A DNA stretch of 64,000 nucleotides from positions 152,570,140-152,634,139 of the forward strand of contig CM043955.1 in NCBI GenBank assembly GCA_014529385.2, written 5' to 3'. The position numbers and the translations under genes are program-made. This DNA is from Adiantum capillus-veneris (Eukaryota > Streptophyta > Polypodiopsida > Polypodiales > Pteridaceae). Within the stretch, counting starts at the first letter, position 1. Every line of letters starts with the position of its first letter. Below, piece by piece: positions 1-9,388 of this stretch. The notes under the pieces are model-generated. The model made no database searches. It was not told where the DNA came from and saw only the letters and a program-made list of their open reading frames with translations.

Positions 1-4
1 CAAC

Positions 5-27
5 TGGTATCAGAGCTCAGATCGAGG
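5..27 (+). promoter_or_regulatory. Primer-binding site for initiator tRNA-Met
   Basis: The run TGGTATCAGAGCTC followed by AGATCGA is complementary to the 3' end of plant initiator tRNA-Met, with one mismatch by my recollection of that tRNA. It sits three to four bases after the presumed end of the 5' LTR and marks where minus-strand DNA synthesis would start. Confidence 0.9.
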
Positions 28-1099
28 CTCGGGGCAGCACTGCAGGAGGCTAGAGTCACCAGCTCAGATTGGAGTGAAATTTGACAGGCAAAGACACGGC
101 CCCAAATCTTGTGGGAATACCCGTAGGGCTTAGTGTGCTCAGAATTTCATTCTGAGGTCATCTCGGTCACCGTTCCGCTTCGACAAAGTTCTGCGCAGGC
201 CATTTTCGACTACGTGATCTCAGTGGGTGCAGATCCGACTCTGCAAATTTGGGTTTTTCGGCCTACGATTGCAGGTGCTGAGGATATCAACACTCCCAGA
301 GTGTTGATTTGTGGCTGTCTACACATCGAAGGATGGCTCACAGTTCTTGGAGGCGTGTCACATACGACATGGGCGCATCTACACACAGACTGTAGGCGAC
401 ATCCACTAGTTCATCAAGTAGCTTGTGTTTGCTGCTTGATATTCCAGATTTCATCCTAACATTGCAGGTACTTCCACATGGGATGTATTGTCAGAGATGA
501 TGTATGTCTGCTGAGGGTTTGCTGGCTGTGAGTCACGCAGCAAACAACCGCCGCAGCAGTTACAACATACAGTGGCAAATTTGTGGATGTATGACTTTGT
601 GCAAAGTCTATGTACTGTCAGATTTACTGCAGCCTTTGTTGAGGGTCGAGTGAGGTTTTATTGAGCTTGGGGATTCTCGAATGTTGAGATCCTTTCAGTG
701 ATACAGGTCTTGGAGCGATCCCTCGAGCACCCTTAGATAGGTAGCTAGGATGTATTGAATGTGAGTTAGACAGTTGGGATTTCATCTTTGCTTTACTGTC
801 GTTGAGGCATTGTCGTAGTCTATGCTTACAGGACAATGATAAGACAGTGAGAGACAGTACAGGTGCAGGACAGGTTTACCCGCAGCTTACAGTGTCAGAG
901 AGACAGTGTTTTTTGAGCTGTTTTCTGGTCTGTTTTTAGTACACCAGAGCCATTTTACAAAGGAGACTCTGCCAAAATTTCTGCAGAATCTGAAGCTTTC
1001 TTGGTTCATTTGACACGTTGATATTGGTTCAGAGGTCAGTTTACAGGGGAAACTCTGCCGAATTGTTCCCAGGAAAGTAAACTACTGTGAAGCGTAGCT
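28..1099 (+). other. Copia-1 untranslated leader
   Basis: About 1.07 kb lies between the primer-binding site and the gag start codon. I see no conserved protein. Short open frames (for example 133-459) have no family resemblance and are taken as chance. A leader this long is at the upper end for copia elements and would hold packaging and dimerisation signals, though none can be pinpointed by eye. Confidence 0.7.
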
Positions 1100-2191
1100 A
1101 TGGCTGGATCACAGGACACTGCTCTTTACAATATCAAGAAGCTGGATGGAACCAATTTCCCATTGTGGAAGAAGCAGATTTGGCACGTGTTGGTACAAAA
1201 GAAGCAGATAAAACCTATAAAGCTCAAGGGGATAAAACCAGAAGATATGGACGAAGATGAATGGAGCGAAATGGATGAATTGGCACTTTCTACCATTATG
1301 CTGACTTTGGCAAAAAGCGTTTACTTCAATGTAGCAGACGAGATGTCGGCTTATCAAGCATGGTTAAAGCTGAGTGATCTTTATGAGAAGCAGAGTGCAG
1401 CTTCACAGGTATACTGGCTTAAGAAGCTTGTTGACTTGAAGATGAAAGAAGGGACACCTATGTCCAATCATCTGAATGAATTCAACACCATCTACAGTCA
1501 GTTGTCAGCTCAAGGTGTCAAGTTTGATGAACCTGTTAGAGCTATGTTCCTGTTGATCACATTGCCGGAAAGTTGGGACACTTTTCCCACAAATTTGAGT
1601 AATTTTGCACCTCCAGATGGTTTGAACATAGCAGGTGTAGAAGGAAGTCTGCTTACTGAAGAAACCAATAGAAAGACAATGGACAAAGGAAAAGGAACAG
1701 CCTTAGTTGTCAGGGGAAGGACCAAAGAAAAGTACAAAGGTGGAAAGAGGAATCAGTCTCGAAGCAAGTCCCGCAGTGCTAAAGGCAAGAGTGACATAGA
1801 ATGCTACCATTGTGGCAAGAAGGGTCACATGAAAAGAGACTGCAGAGAATGGAAAGTAGAAAAAGGCAAAGAGAAAGCTGAAGACCATGGTGAGAAGAAC
1901 AAGTCCTCACTGAAGATTCAAGAAATAAATGTGACAAACACTGTTGCAGAGGATGACAGTCTAGTGTCAGGAGACATCTACTTCTTGAAGAATACAATGG
2001 ACTCAGCTCTTCTTACAGCATCTGATGGAAATGCACTGAGTGGCTGGATTATAGACTCAGGGGCATCACTTCATGTGTCTCCAAACAAGGAGTGGTTTAC
2101 CTCTTATGTGACCACTAAAGATCATGTTCGGCTAGGCAATGGGCAGACATGTGAGATCTTAGGTGTTGGAGATGTTCAATTGAAGTTTTAG
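1100..2191 (+). pseudogene. Copia-1 gag plus N-terminal protease, ended by an in-frame TAG
   Basis: This is the Gag capsid protein fused to the start of the aspartic protease. The N-terminal half has the copia gag pattern beginning with KLDGTNFPLWKKQI. A basic stretch is followed by one zinc knuckle, CYHCGKKGHMKRDC, at residues 235-248. The protease active site is DSGAS with its Asp at residue 319. The frame stops at TAG (2189-2191) inside the protease, then continues in the same frame with protease and integrase sequence. A programmed gag-pol readthrough site would normally lie before the protease, so I read this as a point mutation of one Gln codon. The ATG at 1100 is the first in frame and begins the family-like N terminus. 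Confidence 0.88.
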
Positions 2192-4902
2192 AATGGCTCT
2201 TCTTTCACGCTGAAGAATGTGAGACATGTTCCCGCAATTATAAAGAGCTTGATCAGCACAGGTTTACTTGATGATGGTGGCTACGTCACCATTTTTGGAC
2301 AGAACATGTGGAAGATATCCAAGGGTTCTATGACAGTAGCACATGGAGTAAAGTCTGGAGGACTTTACATGATTTATGTATCAAATGTCTCTAAAAATGT
2401 AATCAATGTAACCGAGCAGCCGAACGTTTCTTTGTGGCATAGCCGGTTAGGACATATGTCCAAGAAGAGAATGGAAATCTTGTCTCGTTCTGGTTATTTG
2501 CCAGGCTTTTCATTTAATGATTTTGAATTCTGTGAACATTGTCTGTATGGTAAGCAAACACAGCAGCCACATAAGCATAGAAGCAGTAGAAGAGATACAC
2601 AGTTGGCACTTGTTCATAGTGATTTGTGTGGACCTATGCCTAACCTATCTCTAGGGGGAGCTTCTTACTTTATGACATTTATAGATGATTACTCGAGGAA
2701 AGTATGGGTTTACTTTCTCAAGCACAAGGATGAAGCGTTTAGTGTTTTCAAAACGTTTGTGACACTTGTGGAGAATCAGAGTGGCAAGAAGCTTAAATGC
2801 TTACGCACTGACAATGGTGGAGAGTACGTTTCAAAGGCCTTTCAGGACTTTTGTGAGTCAAAAGGTATAAAACGTGAACTTACTGCTCCTTACAATCCTC
2901 CTCAAAATGGTGTTGCTGAGAGGATGAATAGGACCATACAAGAGAAGGTCAGAAGTATGTTGTCTAATGCACAGCTGCCAAATGGGTTTTGGGCTAAAGC
3001 TGTATCAACAGCTGTTCATCTTGTAAATAGATCTTCTAGCAAGGTTTTGCAGAAGGATTCAGTGCCAGAGATGGTATGGTCAGGCAAAATGCCCTCATAC
3101 AAGCATCTCAGAGTCTTTGGCTGTGAGGCATATACTCACGTCCCAAACAAATTTAGGAACAAACTTGAGCCAAAGAGTAGAAAGTGCATCTTTCTAGGCT
3201 ATGGTAATTCTGGTGAGATGGGGTACAGACTTTGGGATCCCGAATCCAGAAAGGTTGTCCGCAGCAATGATGTTCAATTTAATGAATCCAAATATCATTC
3301 TAAACCAGAGAGGGTTGAGGAGATTAGAAGAGTTGTCTTCCAAGAAGATGGACCTGCACGTGCAAGACAAAATGTCAGGGCTCAAGAGGAGCAAGGACAG
3401 GATAGAGTGGAACCACAGGTTGTGTCTGAAACTGAGCCACCTATTGTGCGTAGATCTGGACATGTCACGCGACCTCCTGATAGGTTTGTTCCATCTATGA
3501 ACTATGTCATGTTGACTGATTGCTATGAGCCTTCATGTTACAAGGAAGAAGTGAAAATGAAGGACTCCGGGAATTGGCAATTGGCCATGCAGTCAGAGAT
3601 GACAGCTTTGCATAAAAACAAGACATGGAAGCTAGTTAAATTACCACAGGGCAAAAAGGCTCTACCTTGTAAATGGGTTTACAGGTATAAGATCACCGCT
3701 CATGATAGTCAGCCAAAGTACAAAGCAAGGCTTGTTGCCAAGGGCTTTAAGCAAGAACAAGGCATTGACTTTGATGAAGTCTTCTCTCCGGTGGTCAAGA
3801 TGACTACATTGAGATGCTTTCTTGCATTGGTTGCCATATTAGATTTGGTGTTGCACCAAATGGATGTCAAGACAGCATTCTTGCATGGTGATTTAGATGT
3901 GGAAATTTACATGCAACAGCCAGAAGGGTTTGTTGAGAAATGCAAGGACGATTGGGTATGCCAGTTGTTAAAGAGTCTTTATGGCTTAAAACAATCACCG
4001 AGGGCATGGTACCATAAATTCCACAAGTTTATGCTTTCTCAAGGCTACAAACGTAGTGAGTTCGACCACTGTCTATATACAAAGAAGGCTAAGGATGGTA
4101 GTTGGCTGATCCTTATTTTGTATGTGGATGACATGTTGATTGCTGGCAAGCACTTGGAAGAAATTTCAGCTTTGAAGTCAAAGATGGCAAAATCGTTTGA
4201 CATGAAAGACATGGGTGAGGCAAGTCATATACTTGGTATGCGCATTGAGAGAGACAGATCAAAGAAGTTGATTTGGTTATCTCAAATAGAGTATATTGAC
4301 AAGGTTTTGCAACGTTTCAATATGGAGAAGGGAAAGGCACTGAGTGTTCCATTGCCACCATATGTAAAACTTAGCAAACAAGATTGTCCTATGTCTGAGG
4401 AAGAACAGGCTGAAGTGGATAAGATTCCATATGCGTCTGCAGTGGGTAGTTTGATGTATGCAATGATTGCTACTCGCCCAGACATTGCATTTGCAGTGGG
4501 AGTAGTAAGTCGATACATGTCAAACCCAGGCAAGAAACATTGGGAGGCAGTGAAAGGAATATTGAGATACCTGAAAGCTACAAAGAGTATGAGTATATGC
4601 TATGGGAGTCAGGAGTTAAGTGTAAAGGGTTTTACAGACTCAGATTATGCAGGTGACTTAGACAACCGAAGGTCTACGTCAGGGTATGTCTTTACATTGG
4701 CTGGTGGAGCAGTATCATGGCGTTCTAGATTACAAGATTGTGTTACTCAGTCTACTACAGAGGCTGAATATGTTGCAGCATCAGAGGCATGCAAAGAATC
4801 AATTTGTCTTAATCGACTAGTAACAGATTTGGGAATCAAAGAAGAGATGCCTGTGTTATATTGTGATAGTCAAAGTGCTATACAATTGGCAAGCAATCCA
4901 GT
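2192..4902 (+). pseudogene. Copia-1 pol: integrase, reverse transcriptase, RNase H (C terminus displaced)
   Basis: It continues the gag frame after the TAG. The pre-integrase zinc finger (WHSRLGH then CEHC) lies near 2435-2560. The integrase core has Asp in HSDLCGP (about 2620), Asp in RTDNGGEY (about 2808) and Glu in GVAERMNRT (about 2917). Reverse transcriptase begins near 3640 with the usual CKWVYRYK start; its YVDD catalytic box is at 4121-4132. RNase H has its acidic residues in TDSDYAGD (about 4640), TTEAEY (about 4757) and CDSQSA (about 4862). The frame then runs into foreign DNA at 4903 after Asn-Pro-Val and resumes at 7535. Apart from that break no catalytic residue is missing. Confidence 0.92.
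4898..4902 (+). repeat. Target-site duplication, left copy (CCAGT)
   Basis: CCAGT occurs here and again at 7530-7534. Deleting everything between joins the copia RNase H frame exactly (Asn-Pro-Val then Tyr-His-Ser-Lys). If the insert is taken to run TG...CA the duplication is four bases (CCAG); otherwise it is five. Confidence 0.8.
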
Positions 4903-5160
4903 GAGGCGGTCTGGGGCGGGCAACAAGAAGAGCAACCTCTAGACACCCTTCAAGGCTCCCGTGCCGCTCAATGGGGCTGGGGCACAACACAACACAAACC
5001 AAAACAACAAACCCACAGCCAAATCCCAACTACACAAGGGGCACCACCTAGTTTAAGAGCGAACTAGGACGCAAAAGAGGAGAATCGTTAGGGCAACCCA
5101 CAAACAAGCAAGGAATTTACACTAACCCTAACACCAATGGAACACTCTCACACACTAAAA

Positions 5161-5164
<4 letters not shown>

Positions 5165-5224
<60 letters not shown>
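5165..5224. repeat. (AG)n microsatellite
   Basis: About 30 uninterrupted AG units lie inside the 2.6-kb insertion, in its presumed R-U5 part. Confidence 0.95.
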
Positions 5225-5229
<5 letters not shown>

Positions 5230-5730
5230 TGGTGTACAACTTAGCTTCAACTTTATATTTTGCACAAAAAGGAACTTAGAGCTTGCGGAATCAAGTGACA
5301 AGATTTGGTTATAGCATCACTAGCACATTGTCTTAGGGTTATGGGAGCCCTCTCACCATCCACCCTCTTACAATGGTAGCCAAACAATAGCCAATAATTC
5401 ACAAGCAACAAAACAACAATCTTCAATGAAACAAGTCACCTTATGAAGCTGAATGAGTTTGCCAAGCCAAATTGGAGGAGAAGCATGAGCCTTTGGACAT
5501 GAATTGCACCCAAAACTACCAATTCATTGATGTTAGGGTAGATACAACAATGGTAAGAAGAATATCTTCTACTCACACTCACTCAAATTAGCTCAAGTTT
5601 TTCTATGCACCAAAGTGATGGTGTATAGAAAGCTTACTCTCTCTTTACAACCAAGATAGAACTGGCGTGTGCTACGCTCAATCTAGTGTGCAATGGTATA
5701 GTGATGTCTTTTACAAGGAGGAATGGGTTC

Positions 5731-5738
5731 TATTTATA
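5731..5738 (-). promoter_or_regulatory. TATA box of the putative solo LTR
   Basis: The minus strand reads CCTATAAATAGAACCC, a strong plant TATA box. It is the main reason for orienting the insertion on the minus strand. Confidence 0.5.
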
Positions 5739-7534
5739 GGATTAAGCCTAATCAATTTTATTAGGAAAGATCAAGGATTATGAATTTTTATGAATTCCAA
5801 ATGAGAATGGGGTCTCTCTTTTCTCTTGAGTCACATGGATGTGGGCTCAAGTAAGAGAATTATTGATGTGGTGAAAGGAGAGAAACTTCCATGGGAGTGA
5901 GTGAATTTGGTTTACTTGTGCGGTTGCCTACTCCATATGTTGATAGTGTGGGTGCATTTTTACAAGAGAAGTTAGTTGTTAGTGGTAATAATCACTAGAA
6001 TTGTTAGTGATACATTTACAATGGGTAGGATGAGTTGATTTGATGAAGGAAGAGGGGTGAATTAAAAGAGAATCATTGAGATGGTGAAGCTTTTAAGAAT
6101 CTTGAACTCACCCTTGTGTAGATTGTGGAAAAAATGACCGCTGGTCTTTTTCTTCTTCTTCTTCGCTTCTTTACGCCGCCGCCACGGTTGACCACCACGA
6201 TGAAAAGAGGATTTTTTGATGAAAAATCCTCAATTTGCAGAAGTTATCATGGTTAAGATGCTGAATTTTAGATATTTTTAGGAGAGGTAAATGAAATTGT
6301 AACATAGAAGCAATAGAGAGAGACATGGAGAGGGTGTATGTATGTAGAGGTTCATAAAAGAACTATAGGGATGAGAGATTAGGGTAATGGTGAAGAGGGT
6401 GGGAGAAGCCATGGAAATTGCAGGTTTGAGTGAGAGAAGGAGAGGGAGGGATGGGTAAGAGTGAGTAGGTGTGTGGAAGGGTGAGAGAAGACTAAGGGCT
6501 ACTTGTGAGAAAAGTGGGCAGACTGGGGTCCACTCAAAAAATCATAGCTCACCGCTGGTAGCTCCAAAAATCATGAAAAAGTTTTAGGTAATTATTCAGA
6601 GTGTGGGCTACATTTTCTCTTTTGACCACCGCTCCAAATTCAAAGTGGAGATAGGTGCCAAAATTCTCACCAAAAGGCCTGTTTTTATGCCTGCAAAAGT
6701 CTTTTAGTGGCCCCCTCCATTGTTGAATTTGTACAATGCATCCAAGAGTGAGCCCCTCCTTTGTCATATTATAATACAAAGCATCCAAGTTGCCCTTGAC
6801 CCATGCATGGAGGAGGATTATTGGTGAATAAAGAAATATATACATGGTGGGACTAGTGTATGGACTATTCATGGACTTTAGCTCAATGAGCACATGGTGT
6901 TAGAATAATGAGTAAAAAAATAATAATAAAAATATGGAGGAGTTATGGATATGGAAAGATATTGGAATCATATGATATGGTCCCTCCTTGAATTATTTTG
7001 GGTGAAAGAGGAAAAGTTATGCTAGTAAATAATATAATAAACATAACCAATGAGTAGAAATCAATTTTTTATTTTCACGAGGGTGAAGGTGAAAATGTGG
7101 GAGTGATTTGTATAAAGGAAAAATATGAGGTTAGAGTATGTACATATTGGCAAAAAATATAATTATGGTGTAAGAGGATGAAAGAAGGTGTACATAGGTT
7201 TAATAAAACACACACCTAAGTAGAAATATTTAAATAAAATACCAAAATAATTATAAAAAATCCCTATATTTAGGCCATATATACAATGAAATATTTACAC
7301 ACAAAGAGGCCATAATATACTTTTAGTTTTTTATTTTTTTTAATTTTTTTGGCTCAACTAGCCCAGTGACTAGCTAGCTGAGGGTTTTTAAGAAGATATG
7401 GGAAAAGCCCCCTAACTCACACACGCCTATGTACAGTGAAATGGTAGGGATAGCCATAGCGTTTGGGTGAATTTGGTAGGGTGGAGTAACTTACTATGGC
7501 AATTATGGAGAGCCGAAAAACGGCTATCACCAGT

Positions 7535-7712
7535 TTATCACTCAAAGAAAAAGCATGTGGATGTGAAGTATCATTTCATCAGGGAAATGCTCGAGGATAA
7601 GCAACTTCAGCTTGTCAAAGTTCACACCACAGAAAATCCTGCTGATCTACTTACAAAAGGACTTCCCTCAGAGAGCTTTGCGCATTTTCACAAGCAGTTA
7701 GGTGTAGGGTAG
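7535..7712 (+). pseudogene. Copia-1 RNase H C terminus, displaced by the insertion
   Basis: The frame resumes as YHSKKKHVDVKYHFIREML and ends with the copia signature ADLLTKGLPSESFAHF. It contains the last RNase H motif (H-V-D-V-K-Y-H) that normally follows the ASNPV motif. It is in phase with the upstream frame once the insertion is removed, confirming that the two parts were one gene. Confidence 0.92.
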
Positions 7713-7780
7713 TACATCTCTTGTATATTAGCTTGTATAGTAGCTTCTCTCACTCTTAAAGTACCACATTGGAATTTAAG

Positions 7781-7788
7781 TGGGAGGT
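7781..7788 (+). promoter_or_regulatory. Polypurine tract of copia-1
   Basis: The purine-rich run TGGGAGG lies immediately before the TGTTGGGG start of the 3' LTR, 69 bases after the gag-pol stop codon. It would prime plus-strand DNA synthesis. Confidence 0.75.
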
Positions 7789-7980
7789 TGTTGGGGTATA
7801 AAGCCCAATGTGGTCGCCCAGGTAAGTGGGCGGGCCGCCAGGTATGTACACATATTCTTTTGTAAAAACCTAATAAGAACTCACTATGCTCTACACATTA
7901 GAGTAGAGCGAGTTCACCATATCGTCGTGCTCTTCTTCTCGCACTCTCTCTCGCGTCGCACTTCCGCTCGTACTCCTTCA
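7789..7980 (+). repeat. 3' LTR of copia-1 (end approximate)
   Basis: It starts TGTTGGGGTATAAAGCCC directly after the polypurine tract. TATAAA lies at 7797-7802. The end is placed at TCCTTCA (7980) because the 5' LTR also seems to end in CA and because hairpin-rich sequence of another element begins soon afterwards. That gives about 192 bp, short but normal for copia. Only the last few bases of the 5' LTR are in view, so the end cannot be checked by alignment. Confidence 0.7.
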
Positions 7981-8047
7981 GGTTTTCAGGTAATTTTTTT
8001 AAATTTTCAGTAAATACTAACTTCTTTTTTGTGTTGTGCCAGACTTG

Positions 8048-8330
8048 TGTGGTGCAGTAGTTTCGGCTCTCACCACAAAGTTGGCTTGCAGGTCATAGGC
8101 CACTTCGTGGTGTGTAGCCATATGGCTCACTCCAGAGGTGTGTAGAATATAGTTTCCTTTCCCGTGGTGTGTAGTTATATAACTCACTCCAGGGAAGGCT
8201 TAGGGTAAATTTAGATTCTCACTCGTATGGTGTAGTAGTATATCTCTCACCATAGAGATGAGTTAGGATTAGAGGTCGACTCGTGGAGTGTAGTAGGCAT
8301 GATGCTACACCTCTCACTTCAAAGTGGCCT
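8048..8330. repeat. Left hairpin array, part 1: five quasi-palindromes
   Basis: Five inverted repeats lie at 8048-8077, 8112-8130, 8156-8198, 8221-8263 and 8273-8330. Cores differ (AGCCATATGGCT, AGTTATATAACT and others) but most are framed as GTGTAG...CTCAC, that is GTGAG...CTACAC on the other strand. Several have an outer stem of unique sequence, for example CCTTTCCC paired with GGGAAGG and ACTC paired with GAGT. Since stem sequences differ between units while pairing is kept, the palindromic shape seems to matter more than the sequence. Confidence 0.85.
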
Positions 8331-8378
8331 ATAACAATTACAATCTTAAAGTAAATCATTATTGATTATTCTACATAG

Positions 8379-8911
8379 AAGCACAAAGATTAACGTTCGT
8401 CATTTTAAGAGTGTAGAGATGCATACTTTATGCCCTCTTCATCTTAATGCGACTTTCGTTATTTTTGTGCTTTTATTTCTGTAGTAACATCATTGTTCAT
8501 CAGCAGATGACTTGGTGTTACTCTGAACATAGATATATACAACAATTGATTCACATTTGAGATTGTTGAGCTGTTTGCTGATGGTTGTGTTGTGCGTTCC
8601 ACACACTCCATTAGAAATAGCTTATAAAATTTACAATTTTAGATTAAGTTTTTCTGTCATATGTGTTACATAGAAATACAAGCGTTACCACTCGTTATAT
8701 TAAGAGTGAAGAGATACATATTTTCATGCCCTCTTCATCTTAATGTGACATACTGGTTACTCGTGTGTTTCATATTCCAAAAGAACATCATTTTTCATCA
8801 TTAAATGACTTGGTGTTGTTTTGGACGTAAACACATACGATAGGTAACTTACATATGCAATTGTTAATTTATCCGCTGATAGTTGTGTTGTGAGTTCCAC
8901 ACACTTTATCA
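8379..8911. repeat. Left hairpin array, part 2: diverged tandem unit of about 300 bp, two copies
   Basis: Two units of about 300 bp repeat in tandem with substantial divergence. Each contains one large imperfect hairpin (8379-8472 and 8678-8768) whose inner arms pair TTAAGAG(T)G(A/T)AGAG with CTCTTCATCTTAA. Each unit also has a second hairpin ending in CCACACAC (near 8582-8610 and 8877-8911, the latter running from TGATA to TATCA). The outer arms of the first hairpin (AAGCACAAA with TTTGTGCTT) differ from those of the second, again suggesting selection on pairing. Confidence 0.75.
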
Positions 8912-8964
8912 GGGATTAGATTGATAAAAACTATCAATCTATTTTACAACAGCATCCAGGACTT

Positions 8965-9097
8965 GTGCTGAGAATATCTCACACTAGCTGAGCTGTTCAC
9001 ATGTACGATTTTCCAACCCTTTAGATGTAATTTCTTTCATCATCTCACACTTCTACACATAGCAGGGTCTAGTTCTTGTGCTGAGAGCATCTCACAC
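8965..9097. repeat. Left hairpin array, part 3: two palindromes of one type
   Basis: GTGCTGAGAATATCTCACAC at 8965-8984 and GTGCTGAGAGCATCTCACAC at 9078-9097 are near-identical palindromes 113 bases apart, both preceded by a short similar context ending in CTTGT. They carry the same TGAGA/TCTCA half-sites as the rest of the arrays. Confidence 0.85.
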
Positions 9098-9107
9098 TCC
9101 TGGCCTG

Positions 9108-9110
<3 letters not shown>

Positions 9111-9186
<76 letters not shown>
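9111..9186. repeat. (CT)n microsatellite
   Basis: Thirty-eight uninterrupted CT units lie between the left hairpin array and the AT-rich sequence before the kinase-like gene. A CT tract upstream of a plant gene can act as a promoter or 5' UTR element, which cannot be judged here. Confidence 0.95.
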
Positions 9187-9187
<1 letters not shown>

Positions 9188-9388
9188 ATTTAATTTTCAT
9201 GGTCGATTCGCACAATGTGGTTTGTAATCATAAGATTTTCTCTTTAATTTGCAATAATTTAATATTATTTAATAAATTTGAATCATCATTTAATATATAT
9301 AGGGTTAACACTCATTATATAATAACTATGTTACTATGGTGTACAATATTTTCGTAAGATTCTTAATTTATAATTTTGTCATATAGAT
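9187..9388 (+). other. AT-rich segment upstream of the kinase-like gene, possible intron end
   Basis: About 200 bases, strongly A+T-rich, end in TTTTGTCATATAG directly before ATATGGCAG. This looks like a plant 3' splice site. The second plus-strand gene starts in the same way (TGATATGCAG then ATATGGAAG). The shared pattern suggests that each gene has an intron immediately before its start codon, so untranslated first exons may lie in or near the hairpin array. Confidence 0.4.

Larger units (their letters stand above)
4903..7529 (-). mobile_element. 2.6-kb insertion in copia-1, probably a long solo LTR in minus orientation
   Basis: The borders are fixed by the interrupted RNase H frame and the CCAG/CCAGT duplication. 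The insert has no credible protein; the 114-codon minus frame at 6549-6893 has no family features. On the minus strand the ends read TGATAGCC...CCGCCTCA, so TG...CA as in LTRs, and a good TATA box (TATAAATA, minus) lies at 5731-5738. That would give a U3 of about 1.8 kb and R-U5 of about 0.8 kb, an unusually long LTR. A (GA)n tract lies at 5165-5224. A non-autonomous element of another class cannot be excluded: no terminal inverted repeat was seen, and a small hairpin (GCCGAAAAACGGC) precedes the right end. Confidence 0.6.
1..7980 (+). mobile_element. Ty1/copia LTR retrotransposon (copia-1), split by a 2.6-kb insertion
   Basis: The window opens just inside the 5' LTR: a tRNA-Met primer-binding site lies at 5-27. 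An untranslated leader, one gag-pol reading frame, a polypurine tract and a 3' LTR follow. Domain order is gag, protease, integrase, reverse transcriptase, RNase H, which is copia order. The frame is nearly intact: one in-frame TAG (2189-2191) and one insertion at 4903-7529, so this is probably one of the youngest elements here. The last two bases of the 5' LTR (CA) are probably positions 1-2; the rest lies upstream. The 3' LTR end near 7980 is inferred from the TG...CA rule. The sequence beyond it resembles the hAT element's hairpin array, so copia-1 appears to have inserted into the hAT transposon. Confidence 0.9.

Noticed and set aside
133-459. 108-codon open frame in the copia-1 leader
   Set aside because: No family motif, and it lies between the primer-binding site and gag where untranslated leader is expected.
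1109-1997. Minus-strand open frames opposite copia-1 gag
   Set aside because: Shadows of the plus-strand coding region without motifs.
4903-7529. Helitron
   Set aside because: There is a small hairpin near the right end, but the ends are not TC...CTRR and a target duplication is present, which Helitrons do not make.
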